Below the pieces are notes generated by a model. It had not been told where the DNA came from. It worked only from the letters and a program-made list of their open reading frames with translations, and did not search any database. The position numbers were made by a program, and so were the translations under genes. This document shows, piece by piece, positions 33,086 to 44,326 of a stretch of DNA of 64,000 nucleotides. The stretch is from NCBI GenBank assembly GCA_963971535.1, contig OZ020593.1, positions 37,121,384 through 37,185,383 on the forward strand, read 5' to 3'. Positions within the stretch are counted from its first letter, which is position 1. The number at the start of each line of letters is the position of its first letter. Source of the DNA: Notolepis coatsorum. Lineage: Eukaryota; Chordata; Actinopteri; Aulopiformes; Paralepididae.

Positions 33086-33530
33086 TTGAAGTAAACCTAA
33101 GGTGGTGTTGTTCATTATCTGTCTCTGTCTGTCTTACTCTCACTCAATCTCCTCTCACCCTTTCCCGAACCACTGCCTTGTCTCCGTCACTTGCATGTGG
33201 TGCATCGTGACTCAATTGCATCTCTCCTCTTTTAATTTTGCCGTTCTAATCTACAGTATATGCCTCACTCTATCCTTCCCTCCCTCCAGACACAACCCCC
33301 CCCCCTATCTGTCAGGTCTATTTATACCGCAATTTACATTTGCATCTGGAGGCCTATAAATGCACCATTAAAGAAGTAGTGGGCAGGAATGGCAGGGCTT
33401 GACCTCCAATCAGCAGCTGACACACCAGCTTGTGATCCTGAGTGACAGGGCTCACTCCCCGCCCTCTCACAGGAGGGGGTTTGGTGATGAATCGAACAGG
33501 AAGAGAGGGAGAGAAAGAAAAAAAAGTTAT
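33086..33530. other. Pyrimidine-rich spacer
   Basis: CT-rich text near 33110-33300 and a poly-C run at 33295-33305. A 93-codon minus-strand frame has no recognisable domain. Confidence 0.4.
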
Positions 33531-33534
33531 TTAA

Positions 33535-34052
33535 GGCGAGACACTGCAGGTGAATAGGCAAATATACTTTTTTTTGTTGATTTTGAGATTTAGTTATATT
33601 TTGCTTCCTAAACATGTCTTCTATGAAACTAGTGACAATAAAACATCAATAACACACATTTAGTTGTTTATTTTACTTCATTTTGCCTTATTGCATCCAT
33701 AAATGTCCACATATTTAATGGGGAAGTGCCTCATTTGCATATATAAACATACATTTCAGAAAACTTGCAATATATTTTTTCTTAGTTTATATGTACATAA
33801 CAAACTGGGAAAGTTTCATAGTGATATCTATTCAAATATTTTTTGCCTATTAGGGGGTACTACACTGTACTACACTGTTTGTAGTTCTGTTCAGTTCAAT
33901 AACATCATTATTATTTGCATATTTAAACATACAATTTCAGAAAACTTGTAATACAAAACAGTCTTGTCTTAATATAAGTAATCAACTGGGGAAGTGTCAT
34001 TGTGATATCTATTAGTTAATTATTTTACCCTATTCACCTGTAGTGTCTCCCC
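33535..34052. mobile_element. TTAA-flanked non-autonomous DNA transposon
   Basis: TTAA at 33531-33534 and 34053-34056. Ends GGCGAGACACTGCAGGTGAA and, reverse-complemented, GGGGAGACACTACAGGTGAA. A TTAA duplication fits Kolobok or piggyBac elements. Inside, a block of roughly 190 bp is duplicated (TTGCATATATAAACATACAT near 33734 and TTGCATATTTAAACATACAA near 33915, each followed by a GTGATATCTATT). No coding sequence. Confidence 0.78.
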
Positions 34053-35090
34053 TTAAACAGCGCCTGGCTGACAAACCCATGACAGTTCCCTCCTGGGCCC
34101 TCATTTATCAACGCGGCGTACGCACAGATATGTGCGTAACCCATGCGTACGATCATTTCTAAGCAAAGTGTGGGATTTATCAATTTGAACTTGTGCTTGA
34201 CTTTGTGCGTATATTTAAGCACAGGTCGGACCATGCGTAGTTGGCGCCCGTTGGTAGAATATATTATTACAACAAGGAAATAAGCTTCTGTGCATTAGTT
34301 TCAACACTGGCATGTTCTGTATGAACCGTAATTCATTATAGTTCATTGTAAAATAGCAACAGTAGTGGTCAAAACCCTATAAATAGCATTTGGAATAATA
34401 GGTATTTTCTCTCAGAATGAATGCAGCATGGTTTATATAGCGTTATCGGAATATACGGGGTGTACTGACTGACTGCGCTCCGCTTACTGTAACTCAACTC
34501 GTTATTATTTTGCGCACAGACCGCAGAAACACGGGAACGTTTTGATTATATTTAAAAGGCTTTACGTTAAACGAAACAAGTGGAATTTCGAAGCTGTAAG
34601 CAGAATACAAGTCATATGAACACCCACGATATAGTGTTCTTACCCCTTCCTACTGTATAAGAAAGAATAGAAAACGCATTGCAATGAGACCAGGGTGTAT
34701 GTGTATTACAAAACCCTTGCAATAATGTGTCTTAAATGAATGAAAAGCATACATGCTCTGGACACAGAGCATATATCGTGTGGGTGATATGACTTGTATT
34801 ATGCTTACAGAATTCCACGTATTTAGTTTTACAATGTCAAAGCATTTTAATATAAATCAAAACGTTCCTGTATTTATGCAATCTATGCGCAAAATAATAA
34901 GGAGTTGAGGTAGATACACACTCAGAACGTATTACATGCTGGTATGCTGATAGAGTAAACTATTATATGAATATGATATGATATAAGGTATACACTGGTC
35001 CGTCGCATACACTGGTATGCGCAAGTTACTGTTGCATAATGTAGGCTATGGCTGCTATTATATGTAATTCATATAGGCTACCTAATAGTA

Positions 35091-35309
35091 TATGATTTTT
35101 AGAGGCATCTATTTTGTTGTCGGTATTAGGCTAATACCGACAACAACATGGGGGGACCCTGATGTAAACAAGACAAACGTCTTTCTCTGGTCTGCATCCC
35201 CTTAACAATTGTGTGTATTGAGCCGTACTGTATTGTACCCATTCTGCAATCTGTTAAATAAAGTTTTCATTCATTCATTCATTCAAAATAGATGCCTCTA
35301 AAAATCATA
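35091..35309. repeat. Palindrome split by a LINE tail
   Basis: TATGATTTTTAGAGGCATCT followed by ATTTTGTTGTCGGTATTA (35091-35128) is mirrored by TAATACCGACAACAA (35132-35146) and, after the LINE tail, by AAAATAGATGCCTCTAAAAA (35285 on). Removing 35147-35284 restores an almost perfect hairpin with a 3-base loop. Confidence 0.8.
35148..35284 (+). mobile_element. LINE 3' end, CATT-tailed
   Basis: GGGGGGACCCTGATGTAAAC to CATTCATTCATTC, inserted in one arm of the palindrome. Confidence 0.7.
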
Positions 35310-35374
35310 TTATAGCCAATCGAACACAACTAATAAAGGCATTCATATTACAGCACGGTTATAATGACACACAC

Positions 35375-35522
35375 ATGATGAATTGAAAATGGGGGACCCT
35401 GATGTAAACAAGACGAAAGTCTTTCTCTGGTCTGCATCCCCTTAACAATTGTATGTATTGAGCTGTACTGTACTGTACCCATTCTGCAATCTGTTAATAA
35501 ACTTTTCAATCAATCAATCAAA
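35375..35522 (+). mobile_element. LINE 3' end, CAAT-tailed
   Basis: GATGAATTGAAAATGGGGGA through ATTGTATGTATTGAGCTGTA to an AATCAATCAATCAA tail. It lies only about 90 bp after the CATT-tailed copy, giving two subfamilies side by side. Confidence 0.7.
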
Positions 35523-35976
35523 CCACCAACGCCAAACAGTGGTCAACGAACGGTCTTTATTAGTATTTTGAGCTGTCCAGGCAGAATTGCAGCAATGGTC
35601 TTAGGGAGCCGTTGATATCTGACATCACCGTTTACAAGTCAGCCTTTTATTTATCCCATAACACGCGTTGTGTCTTCTTGGTTCGGCAGCGCCTCAGTGA
35701 ACAATCTCCCGTGAAGTTTCTCAGAGTTCCGCTCGGGTCAGTCCATTATTTCACATCCCATGGGGGGTGTTTCATCACTTTCATGACCATATATGGATAA
35801 TCATGCACGAGCATTGACGGTAGAACAAAGAGGTATTTATCAACGCGGAGGAGCGTAGGACCTGTGTACGCACGGTTGATAAATCCCGTTTTTTTTTTGT
35901 GCGTGCACACATTCTAAATTCTGTGCTTACGTATGAAAATAGAATACTTTCTAAGAAAAATTGATAAATGAGGGCC

Positions 35977-37034
35977 GACCTTATGCCACACAGTAGGTAG
36001 TCCTGCTGGAGCCTGGCTCATAATTACACCGCCTGGCTAGAATACCATTAAAACCCGCCGCTGCGAGTGCGGTGACAATCGACTGCCGTCACTCCTCGTT
36101 TTCCACTCGATGATGACCTTTAAAAAACTGCATCCTTCGGAGTCCTGAACGTGTGCTTTCCACCAGATACCTTTCTCTTTTATACGAAAACACCAGCTGG
36201 ATTTGACTATACTATGTTGTATTATAAGCAGAATATGAACAAGACTGCGTAGTGCACATGGGGTCATTGGCAAGGTAACTCATACATGTGTCTGTGGGGG
36301 ATGTTCTATAAATAGTGAACTGGAGTTTACAAGGTCAGTCACCTACGGGCATTGGGGAATCTTTAGACAATGGCATCTTTGTGGAATGAAAGGCAGTGTG
36401 TCTGAGCCGATCCCGGCCTCCCTAGGCGGCCGTGAATCAATGGAGAGAAAAGACAGCGGGCTAGTGAGAGGGAGAGAAAAGGACAGAGGTTTCATTGTGA
36501 GGATCAGCTCAAGGTAAAACATTTATTATTTTTTATTATTGTATGAACAAGGTAGGCTACTGGGTGCATTTTAAATGTATATCCAAAAAGCACCATGGCT
36601 TTGATTACAACTTCTACACGATGTGTACACCTCACCAAAAAGACCACCAAAATGAACCAAAACATTTCTGAATAATTGTCTCAAATAAATAATTCGTTCC
36701 CTGTAGCTTTGATGAGAAGGGTCTCAGATCTACCTCAGAAGTGACTCTCTGCGGCAAGCACTTGGAAGTCATATGTTTCAATAATTTTGTATCTACTTTC
36801 TCTCAAATAAAGTTCACCACTCTCACATCCTGCTTCTGAAATGCAAAAGCCTCCCTCAGTCTCTCCTCTTTCTCTTCATCATAACCATGGTAGTGATGGT
36901 ATTAAGATATGCACATGTTTCGAACACAGCGGGAGATATGGGGTCTGGAGCTATTTTCAGCCGCAGAGATTAATCCATTCTTATCCGCCCAGTGAAGGCC
37001 AGAAACGCAGAAACAACGTGGAAGAGGGTAGATC
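35977..37034. other. Spacer with few recognisable repeats
   Basis: Unlike most of the window, this stretch has no tandem array or obvious transposon end. Short open frames exist at 36841-37125. It may include conserved non-coding sequence, but only comparison could show that. Confidence 0.35.
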
Positions 37035-37523
37035 ATGCAGCACTACACCGCTTATCAAGATTTGGAACCTCGTCAAAACGGGATGCACTTCGCTTCAAAG
37101 CACAGCCACTTGCTTGCGGCATTGAGTCAGGCTGTCACAACAATGAACGCCAGAGAGAGAAGCAACAGGTTTTCCTGCCCCGAGGCACTTTACTCCACAT
37201 TTGTTGGTAAAATAGTCCGTCCTCCATCCTTTTATAAAAAAATTATTAAAAAATGCTTTTCAAATGCTGAAAGAAAGAATAAACAATGCGATATGGAGCA
37301 AATGGAATCGGGGGGCCGTAATATCGTCTTGTCACCTCCATCCATGATGGGATGGAGAAGGGGTGAAGTGAGGGAATCACGTCTCGGGCCAGCCGCGGCT
37401 CATCCTCACCCTTCCGTCCCTCCGACAGCCATCAAGCGGTTACTGGCCTATGGTTGCGAAGGCAGCACTAATACAACAGCCTGTGACAATGTTTTTAGTA
37501 GCATATCCACCCTCATAATGTGA
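37035..37523 (+). other. 162-codon open frame, unrecognised
   Basis: Open from ATG to TGA, with no domain, signal peptide or membrane segment that I can recognise and no repeat structure. It overlaps shorter open frames in other phases, which is more typical of chance. A transposon or UTR origin cannot be excluded. Confidence 0.15.
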
Positions 37524-39329
37524 TCCGACAGTGGAAAAAACCCAGAATTATGGGGCACAATCTTCATGGCCTTTGATGTTTGACTACCCCCGGCTTTTGC
37601 CAGGCCTATTTTAAGAGCCAGCGTGTTATTTTGCTGTAGCCTATAGTAGGATTTTTATAATGCCCTCATTCCCATTACAGTAAATGCTGTCAGAGGCCAC
37701 GTTGGTTGAATATAGCAGCCAAATGTGTTTTATGTAACATGCTACCACCCCCCCCCCACACATACACACACACACACAAAATAAAAACAGTCTCCCAAAA
37801 TTCCAAAACAGCTTTTCTCCGTTCTAACGTTACATCACACCACCTCCTTCTGTTCCATGCTGCATTATGTGAGGTTAGGTTTCGTTAACCGTGCCACATG
37901 GCCACGATCATAAAACGAAGGCAAAAGTATTCCAGGTCCGGCCAGAGTTGGCTGGCTCGCTGGAATGGTGAGGGAAGAGAAAGAACTTTGCTCTCTACAG
38001 TGATTCCAGATCCGTGGCTTAAGACAAGCAGAACGGTTCAGTCTCCTGTGTACTTCCGTCCGACATTACTGAGTTCTAACAAGGTGGCTTTGGAGCAGAT
38101 GACTTGACTTGACTGCTGACATTCCCAGTTCCACATGTGTCACAACCCCTCCCCACCCCCCCGCTGCAACTATTTCACCGCTTTTCTCAGCAAAGAAAAT
38201 CCAGCAGCGAAAATAAACCAGCTCAATATGTCGGAGGCACCATGACGTTTCGACAACTTACTTTACTGTTGTGTTACTGCCAGCAGTAGCCGTGTGGCCA
38301 TGGTTACAAAATATTGGAGGGAAAACATGGCAATTTCGCGAAATAAAAAGGCTGGAGGGGGAAGGGGTAACATTGAAACAAAAATACTGCTTTGTGTGTC
38401 ATCAGGGTTACCTCAACGCCGTAACAACAAAGCTTTCATTTATAACATGGCCGACTCCAGCTGTTCAAAGTAATAGCTTGGGTTAGATAAATATCACACA
38501 CATGCATTATGCCTTTGTAACTCTTGGTTGCATTTCAGCTGGAAAATGACTAAGAACCCCCACGCACACACCTTCACAACACCATGCGTACAGGAATGCA
38601 TCATCGGCCTACAGTGTGACTGATGTTATGGCAACATAATGTACACAGAAACAGCACATATTTCATTGCCCAACAAGCACCTTTATGAATGTCAAAGTGC
38701 ACTGTTTTCATTGGCGTTACATCGTTCTTGATTTAATATTCCCTGGAACTACAGGAATAAAGAAGGTAATTGTTTCTTAGCAAGAGCCTGAAGACTGGAT
38801 GAATCAGTCTCTTGGCGACTCTGTGATATCCCACCCAAGAGGAAGAATGAGTTGACTGACATTCAAAGCCGCTGATAGTCTACTGTATGTACAGAGTGTA
38901 TTAGAGGTTAATGCACTTGGTACATAGTACAGTACCTTAGAACAGGGGAAAAGGCGGAGTATAATATATGAGAAAGACTTTACAGTTATGAGAAATACCT
39001 ATGGCTCTGACAGAACTAAGCACTTTGTTTTCTTACCCTTTTCTTATCAACCGTATTGTGTAAACATCTACAATACTGGGTTGATATGTCTATGTTATGT
39101 GTATCTGCCAATGTCATGATTTGATGTCTATTTTATGTGTATCAGTGACAATAAAACAATCAAACCGTAAACAAAGAGGCCTATTAAGATGTTAGATCCT
39201 AATATGAAAAACGTATGTGATTTAATGTTCTATGCCTTTTGCTGCTGTCTATTTTATGCTTATGTTGTGCTATGTCTGCACTTTATGCATTGTTCTTGAT
39301 CTGCCCATTTTGTGCTCATTTTATGCCTT
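37524..39329. other. Spacer with few recognisable repeats
   Basis: Contains a poly-C/CA tract at 37746-37782 and a possible LINE end at 39140-39165 (CAGTGACAATAAAACAATCA). No coding exon with splice signals was found. Confidence 0.35.
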
Positions 39330-39422
39330 TTTCTACCGCTGTGAAGCACTTTGAGCTGCAATTCTTGTATGAAAGGTGTTATACAAATAAAGTTGATTAT
39401 ATTATTATTATTATTATTATTA
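39330..39422 (+). mobile_element. LINE 3' end with ATT tail
   Basis: CCGCTGTGAAGCACTTTGAG, then AAAGGTGTTATACAAATAAA and GTTGATTATATTATTATTAT: an L2-like 3' end with polyadenylation signal and ATT microsatellite. Confidence 0.65.
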
Positions 39423-39805
39423 AGGTACACAGGTAGGCCTACACCATTTGTAGGATGTGTCATCACATGGGGGAACACTGACATCATTTTGGATGCTGAA
39501 CAAACAGTAGTGTGGAATGAATGTGCACTCAGATAACTAGATGCACAGTACAATATGGCCTTAAAGTGGAAATGAAGCAGTGCGATAAATACATATTCAT
39601 AGCATCACATTAGTATTTAGATAAGCCACAGAAGAAATCACGTTATAAAAATAAGCAGTTTCTAAGAAAAAACGATTTGTTGTGTGCATTTCTGAAGCAT
39701 TTAGCATTATGGGCGCGGCCATTTTGTTGCTGACGTCATGCCACTGGTTGGGTGTATACACGGCTGGTTAGCTGCCTATAGTGAATGGGTCAGTCAGTAA
39801 ATAAA

Positions 39806-40120
39806 ATGTTGCCTACAAAACAACGGGACCGCGGTGGTTCTGTTTGTATTGCTCCTGGCTGTTCAAACTAATTTTACCATGTGAGAGAGAGGAAAGTTGG
39901 TTAATTTCCACAAACTACCAGTGAAAAAAACAGTGTTGTTGGCACGTTGGCTCAGGCTGGCTGCACTCAGGCAGCGCGACCAGCCTGTTGGACAGGGAAG
40001 GAGGATCTGCAGCGAACACTTCATTGCCTCGGATTATGTTGTTGGGGTGGGATGTTTGTCCAGAAGACCACTAATCAGCTGAAGCCGGACGCGGTTCCCT
40101 CAGTCTTCGACAGACAGACC
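39806..40120 (+). pseudogene. Decayed THAP domain, left arm
   Basis: Reads MLPTKQRDRGGSVCIAPGCS and stops at TAA (39869-39871). A frame change then gives LVNFHKLPVKKTVLLARWLR, later RRICSEHFIASDY, and a second frame change gives MFVQKTTNQLKPDAVPSVF. These pieces match the THAP C2CH layout: C-x4-C near the start, a K-L-P then W motif, C-x2-H in RICSEHF, and the terminal LKPDAVPSVF (AVPTIF-like) box. THAP domains bind DNA sequence-specifically and are found in P-like and Kolobok transposases and derived host proteins. One stop and two frameshifts make this copy non-functional. Confidence 0.75.
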
Positions 40121-40121
40121 G

Positions 40122-40237
40122 GCGTTAGCTCTCGGGAGCAATCGCTAGCTAGTTGGCACCAGCCGGGGACCGGAGTTAGCTCTCGGGAGCGATCGCTAGC
40201 TAGTTAGCACCAGCCGGGGACCGGCGTTAGCAACCGG
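40122..40237. repeat. 51-bp tandem repeat, left arm
   Basis: Just over two copies of GCGTTAGCTCTCGGGAGCAA plus TCGCTAGCTAGTTGGCACCA plus GCCGGGGACCG. The right arm has about one copy fewer (40563-40635). Confidence 0.8.
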
Positions 40238-40260
40238 GAGCGTCGCGGAGCATTCAGCCT

Positions 40261-40466
40261 GCTGGCTACACAGCTTGTCGGTGTGCTGGAACCTCGGCAA
40301 GCTAATGGTAGCTGGCTACATAGCTTGTCGGTATGCTGGAACCTCGGCAAGCTAACGGTAGCTGGCTACACAGCTTGTCGGTGTGCTGGAGCCTCTGCAA
40401 GCTAACGGTAGCTGGCTACACAGCTTGTCGGTGTGCTAATAGCCTCGGCAAGCTAACGGTAGCTGG
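40261..40466. repeat. 50-bp tandem repeat at the palindrome centre
   Basis: Four copies of GGCTACACAGCTTGTCGGTG plus TGCTGGAACCTCGGCAAGCT plus AACGGTAGCT. The last copy runs into a 13-bp hairpin, GTGCTAATAGCCT at 40433-40445 mirrored at 40471-40483. Confidence 0.85.
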
Positions 40467-40634
40467 CTCCAGGCTATTAGCACATCAACAAGCTGCTGGA
40501 GCTCCCGACGCTCGGCTGGTTGAAGTGGATCTAGGTAGCCAGCAGGCTGAATGCTCCGCGACGCTCCCGAGAGCTAACTCCGGTCCCCGGCTGGTGCCAA
40601 CTAGCTAGCGATCGCTCCCGAGAGCTAACGCCGG

Positions 40635-40947
40635 TCTGTCTGTCGAAGACTGAGGGAACCGCGTCCGGCTTCAGCTGATTAGTGGTCTTCTGGACAAACA
40701 TCCCACCCCAACAACATAATCCGAGGCAATGAAGTGTTCGCTGCAGATCCTCCTTCCCTGTCCAACAGGCTGGTCGCACCGCCTGAGTGCAGCCAGCCTG
40801 AGCCAACGTGCCAACAACACTGTTTTTTTCACTGGTAGTTTGTGGAAATTAACCAACTTTCCTCTCTCTCACATGGTAAAATTAGTTTGAACAGCCAGGA
40901 GCAATACAAACAGAACCACCGCGGTCCCGTTGTTTTGTAGGCAACAT
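40635..40947 (-). pseudogene. Decayed THAP domain, right arm
   Basis: Mirror copy of the left-arm THAP sequence, with the same early stop after CIAPGCSN and the same frame breaks. It differs by a few residues (LRRCDQPV in place of LRQRDQPV). Shared lesions mean they arose before the inverted duplication, or the arms have been homogenised. Confidence 0.75.
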
Positions 40948-41194
40948 TTTATTTACTGACTGACCCATTCACTATAGGCAGCTAACCAGCCGTGTATACA
41001 CCCAACCAGTGGCATGACGTCAGCCATGACGTCAGCAACAAAATGGCGGCGCCCATGTTGAAAACAGGGATATTATATTTGATTTTTCAGACAAATAAGA
41101 TAGATTTCACATTTGATTATAGAACCCTGTCTTACACAAGGTACACAACAAACAAACTAGGATCACATTGCTCACTGCTTCATTTCCACTTTAA

Positions 41195-41632
41195 AGGGGC
41201 ACTTCACTGAAAAACAATGCTGATTTATTTTGCACATAATCTCCCACAAAAAAAAAAAAAACTCTGAACAGTTTTGCACAGATTCATTTAGTTTCACAGT
41301 TATTGAGATAAATAGAGAGATATTGAAAGTAATGAGTTTGAATGTGGCCACCAGCGATGTCATTGGGGACATTGAATCATTGTGTTGTGTAAAGTTCAAA
41401 TGTATTATAAGGTAGCAGTCCCTATAATACAAGGTATTGCTATTTTCTTACATCATTACATGGTTCTGTAATTAACACAACATGTATATTTAAGGATTAG
41501 GTGTCCCCGATGACATCACTGGTGGCCATATTCAAACTCTCTCTCAACTGTCAAACTAAATGAAAGCAAAACCCTTTAGAGTTTTTGGATGTGTGGGAGA
41601 TTATGTGCAAAATAAATCGGTCACGTGCCCCT
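41195..41632. mobile_element. TTAA-flanked MITE with long inverted repeats
   Basis: TTAA at 41191-41194 and 41633-41636. Ends AGGGGCACTTCACTG and, inverted, AGGGGCACGTGACCG, followed on both sides by ATTTATTTTGCACATAATCT plus CCCACA and further matching text for about 150 bp (GGCCACCAGCGATGTCATTG against GGCCACCAGTGATGTCATCG). The left TTAA is also the right TTAA of the THAP element. Confidence 0.82.
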
Positions 41633-41636
41633 TTAA

Positions 41637-43334
41637 AGTCCCCTCCCACACACTTCTGGCTCAGGACACTCACTGAGAACGTCTATGAATTACTTACATT
41701 TCAGATGATACTGGGTTTCTTGGTTCAAATACAGTAGATCCAAACATAGAGTACTTCACAATACTGCGCGTGTTGTCGACTTTTGAAATGCAAGCTCTGC
41801 TTGAAGCCTACGTGCCTGCAGTGGCCTTTGATGGCCTCATAAAAGCAAAACATTAAAAAAACGATCAAATATTTTAGCTCTGAGGTTGTCCCAGCGCTTT
41901 CGCAGTAGGATCCACTCAACAGCCCCTAAATCCACACCAGACCTGGGCCACCACTGATGATGTCACCGCCAAAAACGATTTCACGAGCGGTACAATTTCC
42001 CACACTAAAAGAAAAGAAAAACTCTGAAACGGGACGCGTCACCGACCAAGGGGAGGAATGAAGCGCCTGTCAGAGTGGGTGTTCTCGTCGGACGTTGCAC
42101 AATTTAATACATATTCATGTATCCTGCTGTCATATACATATATACATACATACAAATATAACACATACCTCCGGGTGGTGAGCTTCCTCTGCACGGTGAG
42201 TGTTGGAGGTCAAAGAAATCCATACCGCTGGTTTCCCTCCAAAATAACAACAGCTGCTAGTCCCATCTCCGCTCTGACCGATATTCCCCCCATATTTCCC
42301 CCCTACCCTCCAGTTTCCAGAGAGGAAACCTCAGGTGGATATTAATAGGTCCAAGTACTGACAACAATGTCCAATTTGAGCGTGGTCATTCTTCTGTCAG
42401 CACTTTCCTAAACAAATCAATTGTTTTTCCTCCCTTGGGTGAACTAAAGCTATTAGTCCACTGGGGGACAGTTTCCTTCTAATTCGCTGACTCTCATTTG
42501 TCACGGCTCATCTTTTCACAGACTGAATATTTATATATTATTTATCCCTTTTTGCTTGAAGGTTCGCTTTATTTGATTTCCATTAAGAGCTACTGTATGT
42601 GGGTTGGCTGATTAGCTTGTACTCTCGCACGGTGAATGGAATGTCGTGAATGAATCAGTAAATAATTAGAGAGGGTAGTGTGGCCTTCCGGTCAACCCTC
42701 GCATTACCGCCTACGCACACACACACAAGCGTTCCTGTCATTTTAAAATGTGATGCAGCGGCCGCTGCCTCATGCATATAATTGTGAACGGTACAGCGCC
42801 GTTAGGGTGGTAATGGAAGTTGTGTTTGTCCCAATTTTCCGATTTTGAGAGGCCTGTTGAGTCACAGCGGGAATCTTAATCACTGTCAACAGTATAATTA
42901 TTGTGATCAGGAGTTTTTAATTCAAGAGGCTATTATAGTCACATTATTGTGCCTGCTACACGTCATCTCTATTGCTTCTGTCACGACTCCCATCTACTAA
43001 AGCACATGCATCATTGTGTAGTTAATAGTAAGGGCATTGTATTGAATATTCATTCCCCAACCTTAACCCTCACCACCACCTATCTACCCTAACCTGAACC
43101 TTGACCTACTGGTAACCCTAACAATAACCCCTCTCCTAATGAGATTCCGAAAACCCTTACAAGAAGATAATTCCTTATTTTTTTCCCATTCATATATTTA
43201 AATGTTCACCTGTTATGTCCTTGTTTATTTAGTGGTGCTTATTTGATGGTTTTCAGTTGTTAGTTTTATTGTTTGTATTAGATTAAGATTAATTAAACTG
43301 GATTTTGAAGACTTTGAAGAAGTCTTTATTCATT
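41637..43334. other. Quiet spacer, possible conserved non-coding sequence
   Basis: Little repeat content. 42480-43010 has balanced composition, many homeobox-like TAATTA/ATTAA words and no coding frame, the look of a vertebrate non-coding enhancer block, though nothing here proves it. A TTAACCCTC/CTAACCCT-rich stretch follows at 43065-43135. Confidence 0.3.
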
Positions 43335-43672
43335 GAGGGGCAGCGGTGGCCTAATGGTTAGAGAAGCGGGTTTGTGACCGGAAGGTCGCTGGTTCGATCC
43401 CCCGGACCGGCAGGAAGAAATCTGGGCTGGGGAAGTGAATTAATAACTCTGTCCTATCCCCGTAACACCAACCGCTGAAGTGTCCTTGAGCAAGGCACTT
43501 AACCCCCAACTGCTCCAGTGGAGTTGCTCAGTGGCCAACGGTGTCAGACTGTGGTTGTACTGGGCAGCTCCCAGGTGTGAATGGAACTGTGTGAATGTGA
43601 AGCAGGGCGTTCCTGAAAAAGAGCATCCGCTCAGCGAACCTACCCTGGGTAAATAAAGGTTAATAAATTGCA
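43335..43672 (+). mobile_element. tRNA-derived SINE
   Basis: The head has an A-box-like TGGCCTAATGG (43348) and a B-box GGTTCGATCCC (43391), spaced as in a tRNA gene. The body contains TGTCCTTGAGCAAGGCACTT plus AACCCCCAACTGCTCC, a common fish SINE text, and it ends CTGGGTAAATAAAGGTTAAT. It is not a functional tRNA gene; the cloverleaf is degenerate. Confidence 0.75.
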
Positions 43673-43699
43673 CACATTGACAATGTCATCATGCAGTGA

Positions 43700-43949
43700 C
43701 ATACACATGCGATGGGTGGCACACACCCATCCCAGGTTCTCCTGTCCGTTCTGCATGTTTTTCCATTGGATTTATCTTATCGGGAGGGGAAACCCTTGTG
43801 AGCATGGGGAGAACATGCAAACTCCACACAGAAAGGCCCGGGAGATACCCAACCTGAGTAACTGGCAACCTGGTCCCCAAGCGGGAATCAAACCCTGGAC
43901 CTTCTAGCTGTGAGGTGACAGTGTTAACCACTACACCACCGTGCCACCT
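43700..43949 (-). mobile_element. tRNA-headed SINE, minus strand, copy 1
   Basis: Minus strand from 43949 reads GGTGGCACGGTGGTGTAGTG plus GTTAACACTGTCACC, then a B-box-like GGTTTGATTCC. Its downstream body contains TTTGCATGTTCTCCCCATGC. A and B boxes fit a tRNA-derived promoter. Confidence 0.7.
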
Positions 43950-44326
43950 TGTATTGTTTATTAGGTGAGATACCTTTCTAAACCACTATTTTTCTTTTTT
44001 TTAATCTCACCTGCACATTGTCTCATTTGTTGCTTTGATATTTTTTTATAATGAATAAACATTAAAAAAAACGGTGGGGTGCCTAAATTAAAAACAAAAG
44101 GTTTTTATTTTGCGGGCTGGACACATAATAATGCCTGAGGTCACTAGCTTTTTGTTTATCTATTACATTTGTGCAAACCAGCTCATTCTGTTCATTCCTT
44201 AGTGCCTGTATGAATACAAGGAAGGCTGTTTGTTTAAAAGGTGGGTAAGGAGGTCTTTTGCATTTAGTCATTTAGCTGATTATCCAGATGTATTCAAAGC
44301 GACTTACAAGTTCTGTACAACAACAA

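Larger units (their letters stand above)
34095..35976. mobile_element. TIR element, family S, copy 1
   Basis: Ends GGGCCCTCATTTATCAA and GGCCCTCATTTATCAA (inverse), with GTACGCAC/GTGCGTAC words in both subterminal regions. Copy 2 (60832-62450) shares the long internal stretch from TTCTGTGCAT to TATAGCGTTATCGGAATATA. Two plus-strand LINE tails are inserted in the right half. I could not confirm a target duplication here. No transposase found. Confidence 0.65.
39565..41190. mobile_element. TTAA-flanked palindromic element with a THAP domain in each arm (Kolobok-like)
   Basis: TTAA at 39561-39564 and 41191-41194; ends AGTGGAAATGAAGCAGTG and its exact inverse. After about 130-145 bp of unrelated sequence per side, arms of about 560 bp mirror each other closely (39709-40271 and 40537-41059). 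Each arm holds a decayed THAP domain. The right arm has an extra CATGACGTCAG-containing repeat (41012-41036) and one fewer 51-bp unit. Kolobok transposases are known to use TTAA and carry THAP domains, so the assignment is consistent, but the transposase core is absent. Confidence 0.8.

Noticed and set aside
34095-35976. Assigning family S to a named superfamily
   Set aside because: The 6-8 bp duplication at copy 2 is ambiguous and no transposase was found, so any name would be a guess.
37035-37523. 162-codon plus-strand frame as a possible gene
   Set aside because: No recognisable motif or splice signals, and overlapping frames in other phases. Listed only as an open frame.
43348-43401. Possible functional tRNA genes in the SINE heads (43.3, 43.9 and 50.2 kb)
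   Set aside because: A- and B-box words are present but no consistent cloverleaf, and each is followed by a SINE body and tail.
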